Assembly (NCBI GenBank): GCA_947652605.1 | Contig: OX393581.1 | Span: forward strand, 12,714,640-12,778,639 | Direction: 5' to 3' | DNA length: 64,000 nt | From: Elmis aenea | Lineage: Eukaryota; Arthropoda; Insecta; Coleoptera; Elmidae | In this document: in pieces, positions 32,281 to 43,400 of the stretch | How the letters are laid out: every line of letters starts with the position of its first letter | Position numbering within the stretch: the stretch's first letter is position 1 | Program-made: the position numbers and the translations under genes | Notes under the pieces: generated by a model | Database searches by the model: none | The model's input: only the letters and a program-made list of their open reading frames with translations | Told to the model about the DNA's origin: nothing

Positions 32281-33835
32281 TTGTTTAAACAAACACGACC
32301 GCTTATATAGCATAGTTTTATCAGAAAATGCATCTCCACAAACTGGTTGCGTTTGATTTAGGATAGTTTTCACGTTTGATTTAGGATAGTTTTCACGTTT
32401 GATTTGTTTTGTGAGGAACTTAATTACTGCACGAAACTCAGAATTCGACTATTTAGAGATAACGCCAAAATTAGCTCATTGTTTTGACGATTGTAAATGA
32501 GTCAATAGGGCAATCAGTATGATTTTTTTTTGTATCTGAAAATGATTAAAACTATTTTTATCTCCAGCGCTTTTTATTTTCCGTGTCTAACCACGAATAT
32601 ATAAAACACCCCTCGTACATTATAACATATTTTATATCTTATTTATTGCAGGCTACTTATAGACTTTATCCCCATTAAAGATATTGTTGGAGTAATAAGA
32701 ACCTGTACTGTAGATAACTCTAATATATTTTTATGTTTGACTACTCATTAGGCGTACATATAGAAAATGTATACCAAGGATGAAAGGATAAAAGGACGAG
32801 CAATTTTCTGGAATGCTTTGTTTCCAGAATCAAGGATAAGTGTATTTATTGTTGCCATAAATTTTAAGCATGCAACTTATTTAAGCCTTAAAATAATTCA
32901 CCAATAACTGCCACACCTCAAGAAAAAATACATACAAACGATCTCGAACGTCTTTAGCATTACAAACCGACTTACAACCTGCGACATTGAATTATTTAGA
33001 ATGCTTTTAGGCTAAGCCTTTGTCACCCCTGTGCTAAGTAGCAGTAATGGGTACGACAACTTACACTTATTAGTAACAATTTCCCTTTGAGTACCAACGG
33101 TGCTCATATATACGTGCTATTACGGTTATTTTTGTTACTGCTAATAAATATACGCTTTTATGTTAATACGTGAACTTAATACTACCACAAGCAAGTCATT
33201 AATGATTCATAGCAATTAAGTGATTACATTGTCCCCTCCCACAAGTCACTCCAGACATTTGAGCATATGCATTTCAGTATAAATTATTATAGTTATTGCC
33301 TACGTACTTATGAATGTACGTAAACAACCACTAAGGTAATAACATGGACAGTTAAAAATAACAGCGGATAATGAAACCAAACAATTACACAAAACGATTT
33401 TTATGTATGTAGCTGACAGTGTATTTAGGAAGGCGTTTTCTTGGTTTATTTTAACAAAAAATCCACCATGATTGTGTTTATATACTCTTTAAAATGAACA
33501 AAGAGGGGTGAACTTGGTAAAAAAAAAAAATCTCAAGGAAAACTCAAGTCAGAAAAATAAAAAACTTCGCATTGAAACTGTTGCATTCATAATAATGTAG
33601 AGGCGTTGAAATGTAAGCAATATTATGCAGATAATTTCTGACTGTCAAACGGGCCTTTTTCTGAGCTTTCCGACAGATGTCGCGTTTGTTATTTAGTAAA
33701 AATACAAAAAAAATCAATGAAGAAAATCATGAATTTACCTGATAAAAAATTCAGAAAATACCGAATGTACTGCGACTTGCAGGTAGAATTTTTCAGCCTT
33801 ATAACTTCCTTATTTCAGCAACAGAGCTTTTGTGC
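32281..33835. other. AT-rich stretch with a small tandem repeat
   Basis: A 23-bp unit (CACGTTTGATTTAGGATAGT plus TTT) is repeated about 2.5 times at 32347-32406. Otherwise no coding motif or element boundary is recognised. Confidence 0.5.
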
Positions 33836-33841
33836 TTAAAA

Positions 33842-35132
33842 CCCTAAACCGCCCAGTAAGCTTTTGTAACGTAACTGCCCAGTAGTGTCCAATGGACACG
33901 CATATGAAAATCTTGAATATTTTATTAAAATAAAGTAGAAAAAAGTTTATTTTATTACACATAATAAACATGATTATGTATTAAAACAATTGACACCAAT
34001 AATGTTTGTTTTTTTAAATGTTCTGAACGGACATTTTGATTGCATTCATTGCAACACTGTTTTGTGTTGTGTGTATGTCACCGCTTTTTTTTACCACAGA
34101 TTCATCTTATTTTGGACTGAAACTTGTTGACTCGGTCCTGCAACATTCTTCACAGCTTCAATGTGGTGTTTCGTTAACCCTTTTTGTCCTTGTCTCTGTA
34201 TATGAGGCATTACCAATTTTTTTAAAATATGACATTGGTTTCGTGGCAAGAAAAAGCCGTGCTGTTATTTTTTTGTCTACTATGCACCATACCAATCAAG
34301 TAGATATCGCAAACAAAAATAAATCTGATGTAAATCTATATTATAACGAGACAAAAGGCGGCGTCGATACGCTTGGTCAAACGGTGCATGAGTATACAGT
34401 TCGACGCAAAACAAATAGGTGGCCAATGGCATTTTTTCAAAATATTATTGATGTTGTTGGCGTTGCATCATTAATTTTATGGAAAAATTTACATCCCACT
34501 TGGAATCAGCGAAAAACAAATTCTAAAAGAAAACTATTTTTTGCGAGATAATGCAACCCAATTGGTAACGCCTCATATACAGAGACAAGGACAAAAAGGG
34601 TTAACGAAACACCACATTGAAGCTGTGAAGAATGTTGCAGGGCCGAGTCAACAAGTTTCAATCCAAAACAAAAGTTGAATCTGTTGTAAAAAAAAAAAGC
34701 GGTGCCATATTTGCCCGTCGAAAATACTAGAAACACAAGACAGTGTTGCAATGAATGCAATCAAAATGTCTGTTCGGAACATTCCAAAAAAAGCATTATC
34801 GGTGTCAATTGTTTTAATAAATAATAATGTTTATAACGTGTAATAAAATAACAATAAATGAACGTTTTTATACTTTATTTTAATACAATACCTACTGCAG
34901 ATTTTCAGATGCGTGTCTAATGGGCACTACTGGGCAGTTACGTTATTTTCATCAAAATTGTTAAATTATAAAAAACTTACTTTCTTTTAGAAAACTTTGG
35001 TAAGAGAATTTGAGAGATAAAACATAGGGGATAAATTAGACAAAGTGATTTCGCAATAAAATAAACACTTTTGATTCTGTATGCAAATCAATTTGAAAAT
35101 GTGTCCGTTGGACACTACTGGGCGGTTAAGGG
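33842..35132 (+). mobile_element. piggyBac-like element with inverted duplication of its 3' end
   Basis: Left CCCTAAACCGCCCAGTA and right TACTGGGCGGTTAAGGG are inverted (one mismatch). TTAA follows on the right (35133-35136), and TTAAAA precedes the left end. A second, inner inverted pair, AACGTAACTGCCCAGTAGTG (33869) and its mirror (to 34945), bounds long arms 33869-34219 and 34560-34945. These arms include the transposase C-terminus in both orientations. Only the right-hand copy is in the sense of the remaining transposase frame, so the left arm is a reverse copy of the 3' end. Confidence 0.85.
34222..34790 (+). pseudogene. piggyBac transposase, C-terminal part
   Basis: The frame to 34551 reads SRAVIFLSTMHHTNQVDI, YYNETKGGVDTLGQTVHEYT and VRRKTNRWPMAFFQNIIDVV. 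This is the end of the piggyBac catalytic domain, including the third catalytic Asp in GGVDT. Near 34500 the frame shifts (+1) and continues SEKQILKENYFLRDNATQLV then TPHIQRQ and GLTKHHIEAVKNVAGPSQQ, then CHICPSK and further cysteines of the zinc-binding C-terminus, again broken by a frameshift. The N-terminal two thirds, with the first two catalytic Asp residues, are missing. The apparent start at 34036 is antisense sequence of the inverted arm, not transposase. Confidence 0.85.
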
Positions 35133-35218
35133 TTAAAACAAAATATTTAGAGTTATTTTTGAACTATTCTTTACTAAAACTTTGTTTGGATTTTCTTAGA
35201 AACAATAATTTGTACATA

Positions 35219-36461
35219 CAGTGTGTACAAAAAAATAACGCAACGGGTCAATATCTCGTCTTTTGATAACTAAAAAAAAAGTTTTGAAAAAAGTTGTTTG
35301 TGGTCATTTACTACGTAACCTTAAATTATTTTTAACTATACACAGTGTTTTGTTTTTGTGCACCGCTACATTACTTTGTTTTCTTATATAGAGCACCCTG
35401 TATATTTTCTGATTTGCTTACAAGGGAGGGTCACGACACGTTGTCGCTAGAATTTGATTAAGGCTGTGTTTATTGCATCAATGACATCAAATACAATGTT
35501 TTCCAGAGTTATACGTGCCACTGGTCATTTACTTCGGAAAAATAGGGGAAAAACTGAAAAATTGGTATAAAAAGTTCATTTTTGCGATCGCGTTGGCCAT
35601 GAAACCATTAGGGACAAAATCTAAATTTTTCTATTTACCAATGCGCTCTTCCTTTGCAAAAAAATGGTGCAAACTTTTTGAAAAAATCTTGAACGGTTCC
35701 AGAAAAAAAACGTCAAAAACGAAACTCCTGCTTAAGCGCTATGATTTGAAAAGTTGTGGTATATCTGTTATAACTAAATCTATGCGACTTGCATAGGCAT
35801 TTAACATAGGGAAAACCGTTTTTAGAAAGGCCTCGTTTTTCCCGTTTTTCTCCGGAACCGTTTAAGATTTTTTCAAAAACTTTGCACCATTTTACTTGCA
35901 AAGGATACGCGCACTGGTAAATAGAAAAATTTGGTTTTTTTCTCTGACGGTTTCACGGCCAACGCGATCGCAAAAATTACTTTACTTATTCAACTTTTCA
36001 GTTTTTCCCCTATTTTTCCGAAGGAAATGGCCAGTGGCACGTATAACTCTGCAAAACATTTAGTTTTGATGTTCTTGATACAATAAACACAGCCTTAATC
36101 AAATTCTAGCGACACCTTATCGTGACCCTCCCTGGTTGGTTGTAAAATAATAATAGTTTTTTGGAGTCGTGTTCCTGTCAATATTTTCGTAAAAACTAAA
36201 ATAGCTCAAAAACTATTGATTTTAGGTACTAAAGTCTTATTACATTTTTGAAAGAGAGTTTATTTTTGCACCTAAAAAAATACAAAATATAGGTACAGAG
36301 TATTCTATTTAAACAAAAAACAAAGTGACATTGGCTCGCAGACACAAAACACTTTGTACATTTAAAAATAATTTAAGGTTATGTATTAAATGACCACAAA
36401 CAACTTTTATTCAAAGCTTTTTGTTGATATTGACTCGTTACTTTATATTTTGTACACACTG
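35219..36461. mobile_element. 1.24-kb palindromic (foldback) element, TA-flanked
   Basis: Ends CAGTGTGTACAAAA and TTTTGTACACACTG are flanked by TA. Arms of about 0.5 kb are inverted copies: GTTGTTTGTGGTCATTTA, GCGATCGCGTTGGCC and AAGGCTGTGTTTATTG all recur in mirror order around a centre near 35790. The right arm has about 150 bp of extra sequence near 36150-36280. A CACCCTGTA motif lies in the left arm. No coding relic is recognised. Confidence 0.85.
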
Positions 36462-37905
36462 TATATTGTGCAGTGGGTAGACGCAGTTTTTTTTAGTGAT
36501 ATTTAAAAATTAAGGAAATTTCCGGATATTAAAAAAAAGTTGTACAGAATTTCACAAATCGAGTATCTCAACAAGTTTATTATATTTTAATAATCTTATT
36601 GCTTAAGCCTATTATCTCTACATTATTTTTATCCACAGCACCTATGAAAGGTTTTTAATTACTTGTTTTTCTTTTTGTTGTTCATTATCTTGTCCAAAGG
36701 CCAGTTTTCATCGATATCATATTTGCCCTTTTAATAAAAAAAGTGTATACCAAAAATTAGTGAAGTTGAATATCACATAATAATAAAATGTAGGAGGAAA
36801 ACTTTTGGTGCGAAAATAACAATAGGGCGGCGTTCGTAAACAAAAAAGTAAGTTGGAAATTTAAACTTTGGAATCAAATAGTTAAATGTATAAAAAAGTT
36901 AATACATTTTAAATATTTCGCAATGATGTACAAATATCCCCTAAAATATTAAAATATAAAAGATTGTAGTGTTCTTACTTACAGATACCTGCATGTAGAA
37001 TAAAAATATTGGAAAGGAATATTGATTTGTTTTTCAAAAATCGGTTTATTATTAGTGGAAAAGTTTCTGACTAAATTTTTACAGAAACAATCAAACTCAT
37101 TCAAGTCTTGAACGTTTTCTGCTATGATAAAATAAAATCGAATAACTAATTTCCCACTTTCTATTTCATATTACTTGACAATAAAAATTACGCAGTTTGT
37201 TTGAATTTCTTGTTTTCAAAATAATTTTTTGTTTATAAGTTTAAACAAAATGATAAAACCCATAAAACAATCGTCTGTGCTTATCAATGTATGCTGTTTT
37301 CACCTTCTTGTTTTGCAACAACTTTATTTTTGTGGCCTTTGGAAATTGCACAAGCATACAAAGATATATATTTCACGTTTTTCATTTTTATTATAAACTT
37401 TTCTGGCGTGTGTCGTAAAGCAAGTAACAAATGAATTTCATTCTTGAATATCGTGGATCAGTACTGGCATCTATTGCGAACAATGTCTGTTCTGACATCA
37501 AGAAAAATCTCTTCTTTCACGTGGCATTGTACTAAGCAACGGCGATATTCGCGTTTTTTTGTTATTTCTTTTGTAGTTGCTATGGTTCGGCTATCAAACA
37601 GTCGTAATGTAATACGAAGAGCTCTAGATTTAGAATGATATATTCAGTAGACACTATTGTTCCAATCATAAACAAAGTCGTATTGTAAAATCAATTTCTT
37701 TATGATTGTAGTTCAAATTTCAAACAATAGTACGATCACAATTATTGTCTTTTAAGAAATGAATTTAGCACTAAAATTCGCAATTTTGGCCAATTTAACG
37801 GACTTTTTGCTCCCAAGTTAAACTCGATTTTGGGACGCTTGCTAAATATTTAACCTGGTGCGGCGTACCACTGGGTTGACTCGACTTTCTTGCAACCGGG
37901 CCTAG
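36462..37905. other. AT-rich non-coding stretch, nothing recognised
   Basis: A 64-codon plus-strand frame at 37444-37638 shows no recognisable domain. Confidence 0.4.
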
Positions 37906-37907
37906 TA

Positions 37908-39220
37908 CAGGGTTAGCCAATAGGTATAACGGGATTTAAGTAGGCTAAAGAAAAAAACATAGGCAACACTAAAACTTCATAAACGTCAAAAGATCTTTGA
38001 GAGTCTGCAATTTATGAAGCTATGGCGCATTTTCCTTTAAACCAACGAATTTTCGCAGTACAGACGTTTTTCGAAACTCGTTGCATTGTAGAAACGCAAA
38101 GATGTATCGGCGTGAATTCCAAGTTCCAAAACACGGAAGGATACCCAAAGACAAAACTCTTTCAAGATGGTTACGTGACTTTCGTGCTCGTGGAAGTGTT
38201 GTTTCAAAATTTTCGGGTACTACTCGTTCAGTTCGTTCTCTTGAGAACATTGAACGTGCAAGAATTGCTGTCGAATAGAGTCCGACCCGTTCGGATAAAA
38301 GACATTCTCAAGCGTTGAACATCTCGAATACATCGTTCCAGGGAATCTTAAAACACGATCTTCACTTTCACCCTTATAAGATTCAAATTGTTCAGAAACT
38401 AAAAACCCAGGGTAAGAGAGTACGTGTAAAATTTTATAAACATTTTCTAGAAATGTTCAATGCCAATGAAAATCTACTGAATAAACTTATGATGACCGAT
38501 AAGGCCCATTTTCATTTAGATGAATACGGAAGTAAGCAAAACTTCGCTTAATGGATTCCGCAAAATCCTTTGGGTTTGCATGAAAAACCTGTACACAGTC
38601 CCAAAGTTACCGTTTGTTGTGAATTAACTACTTCAGGAATTATTGGTCCTTATTTTTTTGAACTGGATAATCAGTCTGTAACGGTTACCTCTGTTCGGTA
38701 CGTGAATATGCTGCAAAACTTCCTCATGCCTGAAGTAAGAAGGCTCGGTTCAACAAAGTAATGTTCCAACTGGACGGTGCTATGGCCAATAATGCTTTTT
38801 AGTCAAGAAACACTGTGCGAGATTTTTTTCCAGAAAGAGTTATCTCACGATTCAGTGACATTCAATGACCTACAAGATCACCCGACCTGACTGCCCCTGA
38901 CTTTTATTTATGTGGCTATCTTAAATCAAGAATGTACAGGGATAAACTACGCACACTTTAAGAACTGAAACTAGCAATTGAACGTGAAGTAAGGAATATC
39001 AATCGCGATGTATTGCAGTGTGTGATGTTGAATTTGGTTACGAGATTATGTCTATGTATTAATACTCATGGGAATCATTTGAAGGAAGTTATTTTTAAAC
39101 ACTTTTATGTTATGTAGTAAAATTGCATAATTTAAGCTATAAAATTTAGTGTTTCAACTTGTGATTGATTTTTGTTTTTTCGTTTTATCGCCTACTAACT
39201 ATAATCCCGTCATACCTATT
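37908..39220 (+). mobile_element. Rosa-like mariner element, about 1.3 kb
   Basis: Inverted AATAGGTATAACGGGATT (37919) and AATCCCGTCATACCTATT (39203-39220) bound a full-length but dead transposase gene. The outermost left bases, TA CAGGGTTAGCC, have no good mirror at the right, so the exact right end is unsure. Confidence 0.75.
38022..39120 (+). pseudogene. Rosa-like (DD41D-type) mariner transposase, near full length
   Basis: Order of motifs: MAHFPLNQRIFAVQTFFETR (HTH start), PKHGRIPKDKTLSRWLRDFR, RSLENIERARIAVE, LHFHPYKIQIVQKLK, MMTDKAHFHLDEYGSKQN (first Asp in TDKAHF, usually SDEAHF), VTVCCELTTSGIIGPYFFE, QLDGAMANNAF (second Asp), RSPDLTAPDFYLCGYLKSRM and the tail INTHGNHLKEVIF. By my count 41 residues separate the DG Asp from the Asp of APDF, the spacing of the rosa group. 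At least five in-frame stops and a frameshift near 38100 make it a pseudogene. It is related to the relic at 16192-16500. Confidence 0.8.
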
Positions 39221-39936
39221 TGACGATTTTATCCCAAATTGTATTGCATCCAAATGAACATAATTTACAGTTTTTTTTTAAATAATTACTAGCTATTTAT
39301 AGAAATGGTCTTGTATGAACTTTTTTTTAATGAAATACTTTACTTTCTTAAAAATAAAAACAGCTGAAAAAAGAACAATTTGCTGTATCATCCATAAACT
39401 GCTCAAACAAATTGTTCTCAATTCCGCCTTTAATTTCATTTGCAATAAAAATAAATGAGATGGCCCCGAAGATTTTATACCCTACCTCTGCAGGTAAAGT
39501 AATGGGTGGGAATATGTCCAAGTGTCTGAATGTACAACTTGTACAATTTTAGTGCTAGCCGAGTACATATAAACAACAACACCTGGTTTCCCAGTGCACC
39601 ACATTCTCGCAAAGTAAGGCTGAAATATAGTCCGGGAAAAAGTACTTCATGAGAAAGCTCCGGGCAATAGCTTCATTTGTGGATGGTTTGTGTTATCTTG
39701 CCAATTATCTTAGTTTTTTTTTGTGGGTTCACTAATCTAATAGAATACTTATTACGATAATAGAATATTGTTTGTCTATGTAACGTTTATGACTTTGATA
39801 CATTACTAGTAGAAAAATTATATTAGTGCGTAAATTTTGTGGGAAAGTGCAAAAATCTTGATCTTAAGAAACTTCAACAAAATGTATCCAGTCTTTATAA
39901 AAAAATGATCATTATTGTCATGTTATTAAAGACTTA
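39221..39936. other. Non-coding stretch, nothing certain
   Basis: A CTGCAGGTAAAG donor-like site at about 39500 follows an open stretch, but the translation has no recognisable domain. Nothing else is seen. Confidence 0.35.
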
Positions 39937-39938
39937 TA

Positions 39939-40290
39939 CAGGGTGTAATATTTGAGTTTTAAACTTGGGGGTGTCGCTTATTATAATAGCTGCGTAGAGG
40001 TTAAGAATTGGAAAATTTGCTTTATTCGGTGCTCATTAATGATCCGAAGAGAAATTGGAAATATCTCAAACGGTATCCAAGAAAAATCGGAAAATACGAT
40101 TTTTGAATATTGCCTATAATTCCTTTAGATTGTTTAGATTATTTTATTTCAAATGTAAAAACTTTTAGCCGAATCGGATCGTAACCATTAATTTTTCATA
40201 ACGTTTCATTTTAGTTTTATGTTATGTATATGTTAATAATAAAAATTACACCCATAATAAAAAATTAAGTTGGTTGTCTGACAGCTTTGT
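39939..40290 (+). mobile_element. CAGGGTG-family element, single-arm copy
   Basis: TA then CAGGGTGTAATATTTGAG, followed by blocks shared with 28602-28938 and 53986-54300: GGTGCTCATTAATGATCCGA, AGAAATTGGAAATATCTCAA, AAAATACGATTTTTGAA. The right end is lost near 40290. Confidence 0.75.
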
Positions 40291-40369
40291 AGATCACAAC
40301 TTGTGCCTTTTAACAGTGGCGTATCTAGCGTATGCCAGGTGTGACTCATTCCCTGGGCGCCGCTAAGCA

Positions 40370-41678
40370 GGGTTAAGCAAAATTGGATTTTTATTGAAAA
40401 AATAAAAAATCATTTTCAATTTAAAAAATCAAAAAATCATGAAGTTTTGATTTATTTGATTTTTTGCCTATTTTTCCTTCTTACAACAGATGTATTCATT
40501 ATCATTCTACATTATATTATCTTCTATACAGCATCATTAAAAAATTATCAAAAAATTAAAAAGTTTTTTATAAAAAAATTCTCAGAAACTTTTATTCTTG
40601 GTGAAAGTTAGTGGATGACCTAAAAGAAATTTTAATATGAAAAAATGTCATAAAAATTCTTACGATACTAGATTTTAGCGTTTTCAGAAATATACCAAGA
40701 GCCTTATTTTAAGAGTTACAAAAAAAAACTTCCTAGAGAAAGATTGTTCGGATTTACAAAGTACGAACAAAGGGGAAAATTGTCGTTAAAATTTCAATTT
40801 TTACTTTTATATTAATTTTAACATTAAAAACTCTGCAAAAATTAATAAACTTTTAATTATTGGTTTCTCAAATAATTTCATTTTTGAGAAAAGTTGGTGC
40901 ATGATCTAGAACTAATTTTAAGTTAAAAAAAGTTCAATATAAATTCATATAACGCTAGATTTTAACAATTCTAGAAATATTCGAAAAAAAGAAAGTGCTC
41001 TTATTTTAAAAAGTTTAAAAAAAGTAGGTTGCAATTAACAAATCTTATTAAATAAATTATCGTTTTCCCTTGTTTTTGTTTTAAACTCCTTGAATAAGAC
41101 CACTTTAATTTTGCGAATTGATCGAAAATCACTAAAAGTTGGGTTTATTATTGTGAAAATTACAAAGTAATTGCACCGGAATGTGTCTCTAACAAGAAAA
41201 TTCCTCTATGTTGTAGGCTTCCGCGGCCGATGTCCAATGTATACAGGTTGTTTCCGGGTTGGAACCGCGTCGAAGGTTTCTTCATAACCGACGTTTCGTC
41301 CTCCTTCATCGGGGACATCTTTAGGGGTTGTTGGTTAAACAGTTTAACCTACAACCCCTGAAGATGTCCCCGATAAAGGAGGACGAAACGTCGGTTATGA
41401 AGAAACCTTCGACGCGGTTCCAACCCAGAAACAACCTGTATACAAGAAAATTCCTGTAGACTTTATTTCTCCCTGACCTAGAAGAAAAAGAAGCCAATAA
41501 GCAATATTTCCGGCAATTGTTTAAGCGGGTGGAAGTAAAACATTTAATTTATATGTGACGTTGAATCGTGAAAAAAATAAAGTTTGATTTAAATCATGAT
41601 TTTAATTTAAAAAATCAGCTGATAAATTATGATTTAAACCGTTATTTAAATCAATTGATTTAAATCAGGCCAACCCAG
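40370..41678. mobile_element. Decayed hAT-like element
   Basis: Left CAGGGTTAAGCAAAATTGG; right GATTTAAATCAGGCCAACCC then AG. These resemble hAT ends of the CAGGGTTGGC type. Candidate 8-bp TSDs CCGCTAAG and CCACCTAG match at only 5 positions. The interior includes two diverged direct copies of one block (about 40530-40740 and 40840-41040) and the palindromic insert at 41206-41441. No transposase motif was found. Confidence 0.5.
41206..41441. mobile_element. Palindromic insert with hammerhead-like core and 14-bp TSD (Penelope-like?)
   Basis: Flanked by direct repeats ACAAGAAAATTCCT (41192-41205 and 41442-41455). The section 41239-41443 is a nearly perfect 205-bp palindrome with essentially no loop. 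The right arm has CTGAAGA (41358-41364), a GTCC/GGAC stem, GAAA (41385-41388), then CGTCG, which can pair with CGACG at 41410-41414: the order of a hammerhead ribozyme core (CUGANGA, stem II, GAAA, stem III). Hammerheads are known in terminal repeats of Penelope-like retroelements, which often insert head-to-head with TSDs of this length. The residue expected to be U before the cleavage site is C, and the left arm has CTAAAGA, so activity is doubtful. Confidence 0.55.
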
Positions 41679-41689
41679 CCACCTAGTAT

Positions 41690-42735
41690 ACAAAATTTTA
41701 CACAACTTTTTAAAATATTTCATTAAAACATCACAGAAAACTCAAAATATCTAGTAAATAATTGAGACCCTTTAGGTTTTGTAGAACAGTAAATTAAAAA
41801 AAAAAATTAATAATTTATGCCATTTAGAAAACTGCGCCATTGACCATTAAAAAGTGTTTTTTATGGATTCCATTGAATTGAAAGTTTATGTATTTGCCAC
41901 TTGCATAGAAAACATTTACGCCTAATTGATTAATCTATAAAGGTTAAATTAAATTCCATAATTTACATGTAATTTGGTAATTACAGTACAGTACAGTACA
42001 GTGGATTAAGCTACTAGCTAATAAAACCTAAATTTCGTATGAAAATAGGTGAAAACTAAATATCAAGAGCACCACATTAAAGTTCTTGATTCATAATAAC
42101 TTGCAGATGGTGTCTTTGCTAAATTATTGTTCCTGGGATACCGCATTACTTGATGAAATTGCAAAACCTTTCCCCAACAAAGGTTGTCCAATATAACCAC
42201 ATAACTGATACGGGAAAACTAATAATTGGTAAAGTTTCGTTAGCCCATACAGTTTCCAAACCACTGGGGTTGTTTGACAATATTAATCATATTTGAAGCA
42301 TGTACTTTCTCTCTAATCAAACTATTGTCTTAAATTGTTTACACAATAAGGAATATGTTTGTCTTCACTGTAAATTTTGCAAATAGACATACAAATATTA
42401 GCTGAACATTGTTATATGTTGTTTTCTAAATCTTTTTTAAGTAATTACCGCATTTTTTTTGCGTTTATAATTTTAATTAAAAAGTTTGCAACTGTTGACA
42501 GTCAAAATAGTTTATTAACGCGTAATTTTTTTTGTAAAACGATGAAAAATATGGCGTATTTACAAACTTAAACTTAAAAATTTAGTTAAGCAGTTGTATT
42601 TAAATAACAGTCTTAGTGGCAAAATCTAAAATATTAAACCCTTTTCTTCAAATGGGTTTGAAGGCGCCTTTTAATGCGTTAATGCTGCTTTAAGAATATA
42701 CCTTGCTAAACGAACTATTTTCCTTCTCTTACGAC
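41690..42735. other. AT-rich non-coding stretch
   Basis: A short (ACAGT)n run (about 41986-42003). No coding motif recognised. Confidence 0.4.
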
Positions 42736-42736
42736 A

Positions 42737-42838
42737 GATCCTTGTTCTTCTCCAGGTTGCATCTGTTCAAGTTAGCGACCATTAGCATAATTTCGACTTC
42801 ATCTACTGCTTCTTGAAAGAGTGATCTTATACTCTGTC
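42737..42838 (-). other. Exon-like open stretch, unidentified
   Basis: Minus strand: ACAG then an open frame SIRSLFQEAVDEVEIMLMVA, NLNRCNLEKNKDLS, then GTAAGAG, a fair donor. Composition is less AT-rich than its surroundings. The upstream acceptor lacks a strong pyrimidine tract and runs into a hAT-like terminus, so it may equally be repeat sequence. Confidence 0.2.
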
Positions 42839-42843
42839 CAAAC

Positions 42844-43400
42844 CAGGGTTAGGCAAAATTAGATTTTTGTTAAAAAAATCAAAAATCATTGTTTTAAATT
42901 TAAAAAATCACGAAATTTCGACTTTTTTGATTTTTTTATTAAAAACTTGACTATTTACCTCTTTTACAACTAAGTTATTTATGTTTTGCACAAGATTTAT
43001 CTTCATACAGCGTCATTCAAAAAGTATGCAACAAATGAAAAGTTTGTCAGAAGTTTTTATTCTTGATAAAAGTTGGTACAAGACCTGAAACAAATGTTAA
43101 GATGGAAAAAAGTTCATGAAAAATCATGTGACACTAGATTTTAGTGATGTTAGAGTTATTCAAAAGAGTAAAGTGGCCTTAGTTTACCAGTTACAAAAAA
43201 AACTTTAACTTAAAATAAGGGCGAATATTTCTAAAATCACTAAAAGTTAGTGTCATATGAATATAAATCCAACCTTTTATAACTTAAAATTAGGTTTAGG
43301 CCATGTACCAACTATTCTAAAAATAAAATTTTCCGATAAATCAATAATAAAAAAGTTTTGTATTAGTTGCAAACTTTTTTAATGTTGAAATTACTATAAA
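42844..43400. mobile_element. Second copy of the CAGGGTT hAT-like family, with inverted internal arms
   Basis: CAGGGTTAGGCAAAATTAGA and following ATTTTTT-rich blocks match 40370 onwards (CATTCAAAAAGTATG..., TTTTATTCTTGATAAAAGTT, GACACTAGATTTTAG). Blocks at 43015-43200 recur inverted at about 43220-43400 (TAGTGTCATATGAAT, CCATGTACCAACT). No right terminus was found. Confidence 0.5.

Noticed and set aside
34036..34221. First part of the 171-codon frame as a transposase N-terminus
   Set aside because: It is antisense sequence of the inverted 3' arm of the piggyBac element; real transposase coding starts at about 34222.
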